Part shown: positions 19,153 to 27,419 of the stretch, one piece after another | How the letters are laid out: every line of letters starts with the position of its first letter | Position numbering within the stretch: position 1 is the stretch's first letter | Assembly: GCF_008364825.1 (NCBI RefSeq) | Contig: NZ_VTTO01000002.1 | Span: forward strand, 124,001 to 188,000 | Origin: Azospirillum sp. B21 | GTDB taxonomy: Bacteria; Pseudomonadota; Alphaproteobacteria; Azospirillales; Azospirillaceae | Reading direction: 5' to 3' | Length of the DNA stretch: 64,000 bases | Position numbers and translations under genes: made by a program | The notes under the pieces: generated by a model | Told to the model about the DNA's origin: nothing | Database searches by the model: none | What the model saw: the letters and a program-made list of their open reading frames with translations, nothing else

Positions 19153-19730
19153 GGCGTCGGGTCCCCTCGGGGCGGGTGTGATCGCTGTCACCCGGAGGCG
19201 GCGGCTGCGCTCCACCCGGGTGCCGGCGGCTCCCATCGGCCGCAAGTCTGCATTGTCTGCAATCTTGGTTCTGCAAGTACCAAGAGGTTCTTGCGGCGAT
19301 CGGTCACACCGGCTCTTGCATGGTTTTCGACTGGGGAATTTCCCGTCAATCAAATTTCCACTCACAGGAAAAGAGATTACAGGACGTTCCATCATATGGA
19401 ATGTTTGCGCCGCCGGAGCGGAAAAATTTCGCAGGCGAGAAAGTGTATTGCCCGTGGGTCATATATCCATTCGGACTCGGCGGCCACCACCGGGATGGTG
19501 TCGGCCGCACAAAACCCGCACCGGCCAAGCCCAGGCCTAGGCCGGTGGGTCATGGTCCGAACTGGCAATACCAAAGGCATCCGGGCCATCGACCAATGTT
19601 ATCCCTGTGCTTACCCCCACCGGAGAAAAAGCGATCACTTGGATAGCCCGACGGCCATACCGATGCCGAGTGGAAGCACCGGGGTGGCGTGGCTAGCTTG
19701 GGATCAGCAAGTTTCCGAGGGATTTAAAGA
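19153..19730. other. About 580-bp intergenic region between the chemoreceptor and the carrier-protein operon
   Basis: This is the longest gap in the window and visibly less GC-rich than its surroundings from about 19250 to 19700. It must hold the promoters of the minus-strand chemoreceptor and the plus-strand six-gene operon. Visible structure: a TTCCAT-CAT-ATGGAA palindrome (19387-19401), a CACCA/TGGTG pair near 19488-19503, and CCGGCC (19521-19526) paired with GGCCGG (19540-19545). No credible coding frame is seen. Confidence 0.5.
19387..19401. promoter_or_regulatory. Palindromic operator-like site TTCCAT-N3-ATGGAA
   Basis: A perfect 6+3+6 inverted repeat in AT-rich DNA about 330 bp upstream of the carrier-protein operon and 235 bp upstream of the chemoreceptor start. 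The form fits a dimeric regulator, but no regulator gene adjoins it and chance occurrence is possible. Confidence 0.25.
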
Positions 19731-20078
19731 ATGCCGCAGGACGCCAGCCCGCCATTTCCCAACCCGTCGCTCCAAGCGGCCGGGAGTGCCGGGCTACCCC
19801 CCACCGCCGGTGGCGGTGCCGATGACGGGATGATCGCCGGTATCCGTTCGGTCCTGGCCGAATGTGGCGGACTGGCGGTCGATGCCGGCAGGCTCGCCGT
19901 CGATGATGATCTCTATGCCGCCGGTCTTACCTCTCATGGTTGTGTCGGCCTGATGCTGGGGCTGGAGGAGCAGTTCGACGTCGAGTTTCCGGAAAAGCTT
20001 CTGAACCGCCGCACCTTCGAGAGCATTGCAGCGATCCGCGACGCGGTGCGTGGCTTGATCGACGGGGGCGAGGCGTGA
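19731..20078 (+). CDS. Acyl/aminoacyl carrier protein of the amino acid:[carrier protein] ligase operon
   Basis: 115 aa, preceded by GAGGG 8-9 bases before ATG 19731. Residues 1-32 are a Pro/Gly/Ala-rich leader. The carrier fold covers about 34-112: DDDLYAAGLTSHGCVGLMLGLEEQF, with S68 in the place of the phosphopantetheine serine. The usual DSL is replaced by TSH, as in stand-alone carriers outside fatty-acid synthesis. It is the first gene of six overlapping or nearly touching genes that include an amino acid:[carrier protein] ligase, so it is the likely acceptor of the activated amino acid. A phosphopantetheinyl transferase must come from elsewhere. Confidence 0.85.
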   Translation: MPQDASPPFPNPSLQAAGSAGLPPTAGGGADDGMIAGIRSVLAECGGLAVDAGRLAVDDDLYAAGLTSHGCVGLMLGLEEQFDVEFPEKLLNRRTFESIAAIRDAVRGLIDGGEA

Positions 20079-21268
20079 ACGCCGCCCCGGCCGGCGCGGC
20101 TCCGAGCCTCTCGGCCCGCGCGCGCGCCATCGGGGCGGACATCGCCGCCCGTCATGCCGAGGCGGTGGACCGGGAGAGCCGCTTCCCCACCGAGGCCTTC
20201 GACGCCCTGCGCCGGGAACGCCTGCTGGGCGCCATGGTGCCGACGGAACTCGGCGGCGGCGGCGCCTCGCTGTTCGAGGTGGCGGCGGCCTGCCATGCGC
20301 TGGCCCGCGGCTGCGCCTCCACCGGCATGATCTATGCCATGCACCAGATCCAGGTCGCCTGTCTGGTCAATCATGGCAGCAACGGCTGGCACCGCGAGCT
20401 GATGGCGCGCATGGCGGCCGAACAGCTGCTTCTCGGCTCCGCCACGACGGAGGCGGAGACCGGCGGCGACATTCGCAACAGCGTCTGCGCCGTCGAGGCG
20501 GATCAGGGAACCGGGGAGGGCCGTTTCACCCTGGCGAAGAACGCCTCCGTCATCTCCTACGGCGACCAGTCGGACGTGATCCTGGTCACCGCCCGCCGCA
20601 ATCCCGACGCGCCCTCGTCGGATCAGGTGCTGGTGGTGCTGACCCGGGACGATTACCGGCTGGAGAAGACGACGCTGTGGGACGCGATGGGGATGCGCGG
20701 CACCTGCTCCGACGGCTACCGACTGGAGGCGGCGGGCGTCACCGACCAGATCCTGCCGCTGGCTTACGCCGACCTGTCGGCCCAGACCATGCTGCCGGTG
20801 ACCCATATCCTGTGGAGCAGCACATGGCTCGGCATCGCCGCCGACGCGGTCAGCCGCGCCCGCGCCTTCGTCCGGTCTGAGGCCAGGCGCAAGCCCGGCA
20901 CCACCCCGGCCTGCGCGGTGCGGCTGGCCGAGGCGACGGCGAAGCTGCAGCAGATGAAGACCGTCATCCTGACCGCCATCCGCCAGTACGAGCTGGCCTG
21001 CGGTTCGCCGGAACTGCTCACCACCCTGTCCTTCGCCACCGCGATGGGAACGCTGAAGGTCACCACGTCCGAACTGGTGCGCGAGGTGGTGGAGGCGGCG
21101 ATCCGCACCTGCGGGCTGGCCGGCTACCGCAACGATACGCCCTACAGCCTGGGCCGCCACCTGCGCGATGCCCATTCCGCCGCGCTCATGATCGGCAACG
21201 ACCGCATCATGTCGCACATCGCCACTCAGCTTCTCGTCCAGCGGGACGGGTCGGGGCCATTCGAATGA
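20075..21268 (+). CDS. Acyl-CoA dehydrogenase-family flavoprotein, probably acting on a carrier-bound substrate
   Basis: 397 aa from GTG 20075, overlapping the carrier-protein stop (GTGA). Domain order follows acyl-CoA dehydrogenases: N-terminal helices ([23 protein letters not shown]), a middle beta-domain ([29 protein letters not shown]) and C-terminal helices ([28 protein letters not shown]). In the classical medium-chain enzyme the catalytic glutamate follows LRDA at the YEGT position; here that stretch reads LMIGND, with no glutamate. The base may lie elsewhere, or chemistry may differ. Homologues such as PltE oxidise carrier-bound prolyl thioesters, so oxidation of an aminoacyl-S-carrier is a plausible role, by inference. 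Confidence 0.82.
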   Translation: MNAAPAGAAPSLSARARAIGADIAARHAEAVDRESRFPTEAFDALRRERLLGAMVPTELGGGGASLFEVAAACHALARGCASTGMIYAMHQIQVACLVNHGSNGWHRELMARMAAEQLLLGSATTEAETGGDIRNSVCAVEADQGTGEGRFTLAKNASVISYGDQSDVILVTARRNPDAPSSDQVLVVLTRDDYRLEKTTLWDAMGMRGTCSDGYRLEAAGVTDQILPLAYADLSAQTMLPVTHILWSSTWLGIAADAVSRARAFVRSEARRKPGTTPACAVRLAEATAKLQQMKTVILTAIRQYELACGSPELLTTLSFATAMGTLKVTTSELVREVVEAAIRTCGLAGYRNDTPYSLGRHLRDAHSAALMIGNDRIMSHIATQLLVQRDGSGPFE

Positions 21269-22191
21269 ACATGGTCGACATCGGGGCGGCACAGGCGGCC
21301 TATCGCGACGAGCTGGTGGCGGCCGGCCTGCTGATCCCCACCGGCGTGGACGGCCTCTATGGCCGCAGCGGCCTGTTCGAGGAGGTGGTGGAGCGTTTCG
21401 ACGCGCTGGTCACCCGCTGGGGCGGCGCCGACGGGGCGGAGGTGATGCGCTTTCCCCCGGCCCTGAACCGCCAATACTTCGAGGAAAGCGAGTATCTGAA
21501 GAGCTTCCCCCATCTGGCCGGCACCATCCACAGCTTCGCCGGCGACGAGAAGGCGCATCGCACCCTGCTGCGCCGCTTGGAGGAGGGGCAGGACTGGACC
21601 GAGGAGCAGGCCGCGACCGACGTGGTGATGACGCCGGCCGCCTGCTATCCCGTCTATCCGACCATCGCCCGGCGCGGGGCGCTGCCCGGCGAGGGCGGGC
21701 TGATCGACGTCTTCTCCTACTGTTTCCGGCACGAGCCGTCGATCGACCCCGCCCGCATGCAGCTGTTCCGCATGCGCGAATACATCCGCATCGGCACGCC
21801 GGAGCAGGTGGTGGCGTTCCGCGAGACATGGCTGGAGCGCGGGCGCGAGATGATGGCCTCGCTGGAGGTGCCGCTGGAGATCGACGTCGCCAACGATCCC
21901 TTCTTCGGCCGGGCCGGCGCCATGCTGTCGAGCAGCCAGCGCGAGCAGAAGCTGAAGTTCGAACTGCTGATCCCAGTCACCAGCACGGAGAAGCCGACCG
22001 CCTGCCTCAGCTTCAACTATCACCAGGACCATTTCGGCCATATCTGGGACATCCGGACCGCCGACGGCGGCGTCGCCCACACGGCTTGCGTCGGCTTCGG
22101 GATGGAGCGGGTGGCGCTGGCGCTGTTCCGCCACCACGGCTTCGACCCGGCCGGCTGGCCGGCGGCGGTCCGCAAGGTGCTGTGGGGGTGA
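21265..22191 (+). CDS. Amino acid:[carrier protein] ligase (atypical class II seryl-tRNA synthetase homologue)
   Basis: 308 aa, overlapping the previous stop by ATGA. It is a truncated class II synthetase catalytic core with no tRNA-binding arm. Motif 2 is seen in SYCFRHEPS and motif 3 in [16 protein letters not shown]. Cysteines C127 (AACYPVYP) and C275 (TACVGFG) and E172 (MREYIRIG) sit at a constant offset of four from the zinc ligands I recall for the Bradyrhizobium Gly:CP ligase (C131, E176, C279). [12 protein letters not shown] and [13 protein letters not shown] are further family motifs. It should activate glycine, alanine or a similar small amino acid with ATP and load it on the phosphopantetheine of the carrier at 19731. 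Confidence 0.9.
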   Translation: MNMVDIGAAQAAYRDELVAAGLLIPTGVDGLYGRSGLFEEVVERFDALVTRWGGADGAEVMRFPPALNRQYFEESEYLKSFPHLAGTIHSFAGDEKAHRTLLRRLEEGQDWTEEQAATDVVMTPAACYPVYPTIARRGALPGEGGLIDVFSYCFRHEPSIDPARMQLFRMREYIRIGTPEQVVAFRETWLERGREMMASLEVPLEIDVANDPFFGRAGAMLSSSQREQKLKFELLIPVTSTEKPTACLSFNYHQDHFGHIWDIRTADGGVAHTACVGFGMERVALALFRHHGFDPAGWPAAVRKVLWG

Positions 22192-22199
22192 CGGGCGCC

Positions 22200-23147
22200 A
22201 TGTGGACGCGGCACCAGCCCGACGGCCACGACCGCCATCCCCTGCACCAGGGCGAGCGGATCTGGCTGGAGACCAACTGCTACGTCGATCTGTGGATCGA
22301 GGCGCTGCATGCCCGCGGGCTCGACCCGCTGGCGATGCTGGGCTTCACCGTCACCCAGGATTTCGAGGGCGACCAGTTCACCTTCTTCAAGGTGCCGCTG
22401 GAGGATCTGGAGACGCTGTACGGCCTGCGCGTGCAGGAGCTGGCGATCTACGACAGCGTCGAAACCCATGTGGTGGAGCAACTGGCGCGCAGTCCAGAGG
22501 GTGGGCTGGTGCTGGTCGAGGTCGACGGTTTCCACCTGCCGGACACCCGCGGCACCTCCTATGGCACCACGCATGTCAAGACCACGGTCGGCATCGTCCG
22601 CATCGACCCGGCGGCGCGGTCCATGGATTACTTCCACAATGCCGGCTTTCACCGGCTGGAGGGCGCCGATTACGAGGGCGTCGCGGCGGCGGCGGCCGGG
22701 CCGCTGTTCCCCTATGTGGAGTTCGTGAAGCCGGCGCAGCCGGCGCTGGAAGGCCGGGCGCTGATGGACGCATCGCTGACGCTTCTGCGCCGCCACCTCG
22801 CGCGCCGGCCGGCGGAGAACCCGATCGCGGCCTACCGCGCCGTCTTCCCGGAGCATCTGGACCGGCTGCTGTCCCGGCCGATGGAGTATTTCCACCTCTA
22901 CGCCTTCAACCTGCTGCGCCAGCTCGGCGCCAATTTCGAGCTGCTGGGCGCCCATGTCCGCTGGCTCGACGGGCCGTCAGAGGCGGAGGAGGCCTGCCGG
23001 ACCATCGCCGAGGGCGCCAAGGCGATGCAGTTCCAGCTGGCCCGCACGGTTGCCCGGCGCAAGGCACCCGACCTGAGCGAGGGCTTCGACCGGATGGAGC
23101 GGGCCTACGACACCGCCCTGGGCGCGCTGGCCCGGCGTTACGGGTGA
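22200..23147 (+). CDS. DUF1839 family protein
   Basis: 315 aa from ATG 22200; GTG at 22188, overlapping the upstream stop as GTGA, would add four residues and matches the coupling style of the operon. Recognisable family signature: ERIWLETNCYVDLWIEALHA, FEGDQFTFFKVPLEDLETLYG and GTSYGTTHVKTTVGI. It is soluble, with no signal or membrane segment. DUF1839 has no assigned activity that I know. Its place directly after the ligase suggests it receives, modifies or transfers the carrier-bound aminoacyl group, but that is inference. Confidence 0.8.
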   Translation: MWTRHQPDGHDRHPLHQGERIWLETNCYVDLWIEALHARGLDPLAMLGFTVTQDFEGDQFTFFKVPLEDLETLYGLRVQELAIYDSVETHVVEQLARSPEGGLVLVEVDGFHLPDTRGTSYGTTHVKTTVGIVRIDPAARSMDYFHNAGFHRLEGADYEGVAAAAAGPLFPYVEFVKPAQPALEGRALMDASLTLLRRHLARRPAENPIAAYRAVFPEHLDRLLSRPMEYFHLYAFNLLRQLGANFELLGAHVRWLDGPSEAEEACRTIAEGAKAMQFQLARTVARRKAPDLSEGFDRMERAYDTALGALARRYG

Positions 23148-23153
23148 CCGGCG

Positions 23154-25634
23154 ATGGCGCGCATCCGATCGGTCACGGGACGGCGGATCACCGCGCTGAC
23201 GGAGGGCTGGAGCTTGACCCTGCTGCCGCCCGGCGGCGTGGGGGAGGGCGTGGCTGCCCCAATGGCTGCCGCAGTGCCGGGAACGGCGGCGCAGGCCCTG
23301 CAGGCGGGCGGGCTGTGGTCGCTGGACGATCCGATTCCGTTGCATGACAAGGATATCGTCTACCGGACCCGGCTGACCGGCCATGGTCCGCGCAGCTTGT
23401 GCTTCCACGGTCTCGCCACCATCGCGGAGGTGTGGCTGGACGGGGAGCGCATCCTGACCTCCGACAGCATGTTCCTTGCCCATGAGGTGCCGGTGACGCT
23501 GAACGGGGAGGCGGAGCTGTCCATCCGCTTCCATGCCCTGCACCCGGTGCTGGCGGCAAAGAAGGGCCGCGCCCGCTGGCGGACGAAGCTGGCCGAGCCG
23601 GCGGGGCTGCGCTTCATCCGCACGACCCTGCTGGGCCATATGCCGGGCTGGTGCCCGCCGGTCCACGCGGTCGGTCCCTACCGCCCGGTGGAGTTGGTGG
23701 AGGAGACCGGCCCCATCCGCCTGCTGGGCGTCGACCTGCGCAGCGCCTATGACGGGCGCGACGGTCGGCTGTCGCTGCGCCTGACGGTGGACGGCACCCA
23801 GCAGGCGGATGGGGCGGGCATGGCCGGCTCGGTCGAGGTGGCCGGGCAGGTGGCTCCGCTCCGGTTCGACGGCATCGACGCCTTCCACGCCGACATGACC
23901 TTGCCGGGGGTGGAGCCCTGGTGGCCGCACACCCATGGCGAACCGGTGCTGCACGACGTGGTCGCCCGGATCGGTGCGTCGGGGGGCGTGGTGGAGGTCG
24001 ATCTGGGGCGCATCGGCTTCCGTTCGCTGGCGGTGGACCGGGGAGCCGACGGCAACGGCTTCGCTCTGCTGGTGAATGGCGAGCGGGTGTTCTGCCGCGG
24101 CGGCTGCTGGGTGCCGGTCGATCCGGTCGGCCTGTCGGCGGAGCGCGCCGTCTACGAGCCCGAACTGCGACGGATGCGCGATGCCGGGGCCAACATGGTC
24201 CGCGTCGGCGGCACCATGCTGTATGAGGGCGACGCATTCTTCGAGCTGTGCGACGAGCTGGGGATCCTGGTCTGGCAGGACGCCATGTTCGCCAATTTCG
24301 ACTACCCCAGCGATCCGGCCTTTCTTGAGAGCGTGCGGGCGGAGATCGCGCAGCTTCTCGACCGTACCCAGGCTTCCCCGTCCCTGGCGGTGCTGTGCGG
24401 CGGCAGCGAGATGGAGCAGCAGGCAGCCATGCTCGGCCTGCCCCGCGCCTCCTGGACGCAAGAAGCGCTGAAGGCAGCGATAGCGGAGGAGGGGACGGCG
24501 CGGCGGCCCGACCTGATCCAATTGTCCAACTCTCCCATCGGCGGGCCGCTGCCCTTCGTGGCCAATGCCGGAGTGACCCATTACTACGGCGTCGGCGCTT
24601 ATATGAGGCCGCTGGAGGATGCCCGCCGGGCCGACGTGCGCTTCGCTGCCGAATGCCTCGCCTTCTCGAACCTGCCGGAGGACGACCCGCTCGGCGTTCC
24701 GGCGCTCCATCATCCCCGCTGGAAGGAGCGGGTTCCGCGCGATCCCGGCGCCTCCTGGGACTTCGAGGATGTGCGGGAGCATTATCTGGAGGCGCTCTAC
24801 GGCGTCGATCCGCGGCGCCTGCGCCACGAGGAGCCCGACCGCTACCGCCGCCTGTCCCGCGCGGCGACGGGGGAGGTGATGCAGGCGGTGTTCGACGAGT
24901 GGCGGCGTGCCGGGTCCGGCTGTGCCGGCGGGCTGGTCTGGCAATGGCGCGACCCCTGGCTGGGAGCCGGCTGGGGCGTGGTTGCCGCCGACGGCACGCC
25001 GAAGCCGGCCTGGCATGCGCTGAAACGCGCCTTCCGTCCGCTGCGCGTCATCCTGACCGACGAGGGGGTGAACGGGCTGGCCGTGCATCTGGTCAACGAC
25101 ACCCCCCGGCCGGTGGAGGCGCTGATGCGGTTGACCGCTTGGCGCGACGGTTCGGTCCCGGTGCTGAAGGCGGAGCGGCCGGTGACGCTGCCGGCGCGGG
25201 CAGCGGTCACCCTGCCGGCTGCCAGGATGACCGACCGCTTTTTTGACACGACCTATGCTTACAGGTTTGGACCGATCCTACACGATGTGGTGTCGGCGCA
25301 ATTGCTGCCGGCCGATAGGGAAGCGGAACCAATCGATGAGTCACATTATTTCCCGAAGGGCCGTTTGCTGCCGCGCGCCGATCTCGGCCTGACAGCGGTG
25401 GTGGAGCGGCAGGGCGACGACTGGGTGTTGCGGCTTGCGACCCGGCGGCTTGCCTGTTCGGTGCATGTGGAGGACGAACGGTTCCGGGCGGAGGATGCCT
25501 GGTTCCATCTGTCCCCCGGCGTCGAGCGGGTGGTCCGCCTGCGGCCGCGTGCCGGCGAGGGCGATGGGGTGCCGGATGGGGAGGTCCATGCGCTGAACGC
25601 GCTGGCGTCCGTCCGTTACAGGGGGAACGCATGA
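23154..25634 (+). CDS. Glycoside hydrolase family 2 / beta-mannosidase-like protein
   Basis: 826 aa, starting 6 bases after the DUF1839 stop. N-terminal jelly-roll: VPGTAAQALQAGGLWSLDDP and DIVYRTRL, as in beta-mannosidases. Then an immunoglobulin-like domain and a TIM barrel beginning VFCRGGCWVPVDP. The acid/base site reads LCGGSEMEQQ (E419), where beta-mannosidases have CGNNE. The nucleophile region reads RFAAECLAFSNLP (E500), matching RFVSEFGFQSFP. Both glutamates are present. There is no signal peptide, so it is cytoplasmic. The neighbours suggest a sugar-bearing intermediate in the same pathway rather than polysaccharide degradation. Its last 4 bases overlap the next gene. Confidence 0.8.
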   Translation: MARIRSVTGRRITALTEGWSLTLLPPGGVGEGVAAPMAAAVPGTAAQALQAGGLWSLDDPIPLHDKDIVYRTRLTGHGPRSLCFHGLATIAEVWLDGERILTSDSMFLAHEVPVTLNGEAELSIRFHALHPVLAAKKGRARWRTKLAEPAGLRFIRTTLLGHMPGWCPPVHAVGPYRPVELVEETGPIRLLGVDLRSAYDGRDGRLSLRLTVDGTQQADGAGMAGSVEVAGQVAPLRFDGIDAFHADMTLPGVEPWWPHTHGEPVLHDVVARIGASGGVVEVDLGRIGFRSLAVDRGADGNGFALLVNGERVFCRGGCWVPVDPVGLSAERAVYEPELRRMRDAGANMVRVGGTMLYEGDAFFELCDELGILVWQDAMFANFDYPSDPAFLESVRAEIAQLLDRTQASPSLAVLCGGSEMEQQAAMLGLPRASWTQEALKAAIAEEGTARRPDLIQLSNSPIGGPLPFVANAGVTHYYGVGAYMRPLEDARRADVRFAAECLAFSNLPEDDPLGVPALHHPRWKERVPRDPGASWDFEDVREHYLEALYGVDPRRLRHEEPDRYRRLSRAATGEVMQAVFDEWRRAGSGCAGGLVWQWRDPWLGAGWGVVAADGTPKPAWHALKRAFRPLRVILTDEGVNGLAVHLVNDTPRPVEALMRLTAWRDGSVPVLKAERPVTLPARAAVTLPAARMTDRFFDTTYAYRFGPILHDVVSAQLLPADREAEPIDESHYFPKGRLLPRADLGLTAVVERQGDDWVLRLATRRLACSVHVEDERFRAEDAWFHLSPGVERVVRLRPRAGEGDGVPDGEVHALNALASVRYRGNA

Positions 25635-27406
25635 AGCCGACACCGGTGGTGTTCGAGGGTTGTTTCGGATGGCTGCACCCGGCGCCGGGGCTGCGCGGGG
25701 TGGTGCTGTGCGGTCCCTACGGACATGAGGAACTCTGCGTACACCGCGCCTGGAAGACCTTCGCGGAGAGGTTGGCCGCCGCGGGCCTGCCGACCTTGCG
25801 GTTCGACTATCCGGGTTCCGGCGATTCCGCCGGGGACGACAGCGAGCCGGACCGGGTGCGCGCGTGGCTGGACGGCGTCAAGGCGGCGGTGCGCCGCCTG
25901 CGCGAGGACACCGGCGTCACCGAACTGGTCCTCGTCGGCTTCCGCCTGGGCTCGCTTCTCGCCACCGCGGCGGCGCTGGAACTGGCCGAGGACGGGCAGG
26001 GGGTAGATGCGCTGGCGCTGCTGGCGCCGATCACCTCCGGCCGCAAGGCGGTGCGGGAGTTGCAGACGCTGGCCACCATGGTGCTGCGCCCGGTCTGCAA
26101 CCCGGAACCGCCGGAGCGTGCCTCCTGGCTGAACGTGATCGGCATGCCGCTGACGCCGGAGACCGCACTGGCGCTGAGCGGCCTTGCCCCCTGCGACCAA
26201 CCGAAGCTGCCGGCTCCACGCATCCTGATCGCCGACCGGCCGGACGCGAAGACGCCGGTGAAGCTGGCGGCCCGCTGGCGCGCGATGGGCGCGGTGGCGG
26301 AGCCGATGGGCATCAGCGGCATGCTGGAGATGGTCCAGCAGCCGCAGCGCGCCCAGGCCGCCACGGCGTTCGACCCGGTCCTGCGCTGGATCGCCGCCGG
26401 GCCGTTCGCCACGGGGGCGACCCCGCCGCCGGACCGCCCGGCCGGGCTGATGACCACGACCGCGGTGGAGCGTCCGGTCTTCTTCGGCAAGGATCCGGAG
26501 CTGTTCGGCATCTATTGCACGCCGGTCCTGGCCGACCCGGCCGGCAACCGGCCGGCCATCCTGTTCCTGAACAGCGGTGCGACCCACCATGTCGGGTCCG
26601 GACGCGCGACCGTGGTGCAGGCCCGCCGTCTGGCGGCGCGCGGCTACTGCTCGCTCAGGATCGACGCCGCCGGGATCGGCGACAGCCCCGACCGGACGGG
26701 CGTTGCCGACAACCTGCTCTACCACCGGGATGTCACCCGCGACCTGCGGGCGGCTCTGGACTGGCTCGAAGCCCAGGGGCACGCGCGGGTCGTCGTCATC
26801 GGCCTGTGTGCCGGCGGGACGCCCGCCCTGCATGCCGGGCTGGGCGACAACCGGGTGGTCGGGCAGATCGCGCTCAATCCCGGACGGTTCGAGTTGGGCG
26901 ACGGCACCGCCGTGTCGGAGCTGATGCGGACGGTCGCCTTCCGTTCCACCACCGAATATCTGCTGGAGGCGCTGAAGCCGGCCCGTCTGCGCGCCAGCTT
27001 CCGCAACCGCGCCCGGGTGATGGGGCTGACCAAGCGGCTGGCCGGCCGCTTCGTCCGCAAGGTGCTGATCCGCACCGGCCTGACCCGCCACGCGCTGCGC
27101 ATGTTCCGCCGCCTGTCCGCGGAAGGCCGCCGGGTGTTGCTGGTCTACAGCAGCGGCGACATGACCTTGGCCGAGTTCTATCTGCATCTGGGCGAAGGCG
27201 GACGCGCGCTGGACGGCCTGACCGGCATCGAACTGGTCTATCTCGACCGCGCCGACCACAGCCTGACGGTGTGGGAGGCGCGCGACCGGCTGAACCTGCT
27301 GATCGACCGCCATCTGGCTGCGCTGGACACCGCCACCACCGATCCAGCCACATCCGGTTCATCCGATTGGGATCTCGGGCTGCCGTCGGGGGAACGGGTG
27401 GGGTAG
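25631..27406 (+). CDS. Fused double alpha/beta hydrolase with altered nucleophile elbows
   Basis: 591 aa, ATG overlapping the upstream stop. Two alpha/beta-hydrolase units are joined. Unit 1 (about 1-255) has RFDYPGSGDSAG and an elbow LVGFRLGS, where the serine position (105) is arginine. Unit 2 (about 285-575) has RIDAAGIGDSP, an elbow VIGLCAGG with cysteine at 393, and acid/His candidates in VYSSGDMTL and RADHSLT. The architecture resembles the exosortase-associated hydrolases, but no exosortase gene adjoins. Unit 1 is probably structural; unit 2 may be a Cys-dependent thioesterase or acyltransferase. Last gene of the operon; release or transfer of the carrier-bound product is a reasonable guess. 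Confidence 0.8.
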   Translation: MKPTPVVFEGCFGWLHPAPGLRGVVLCGPYGHEELCVHRAWKTFAERLAAAGLPTLRFDYPGSGDSAGDDSEPDRVRAWLDGVKAAVRRLREDTGVTELVLVGFRLGSLLATAAALELAEDGQGVDALALLAPITSGRKAVRELQTLATMVLRPVCNPEPPERASWLNVIGMPLTPETALALSGLAPCDQPKLPAPRILIADRPDAKTPVKLAARWRAMGAVAEPMGISGMLEMVQQPQRAQAATAFDPVLRWIAAGPFATGATPPPDRPAGLMTTTAVERPVFFGKDPELFGIYCTPVLADPAGNRPAILFLNSGATHHVGSGRATVVQARRLAARGYCSLRIDAAGIGDSPDRTGVADNLLYHRDVTRDLRAALDWLEAQGHARVVVIGLCAGGTPALHAGLGDNRVVGQIALNPGRFELGDGTAVSELMRTVAFRSTTEYLLEALKPARLRASFRNRARVMGLTKRLAGRFVRKVLIRTGLTRHALRMFRRLSAEGRRVLLVYSSGDMTLAEFYLHLGEGGRALDGLTGIELVYLDRADHSLTVWEARDRLNLLIDRHLAALDTATTDPATSGSSDWDLGLPSGERVG

Positions 27407-27419
27407 ATTTGCCGAGGGA

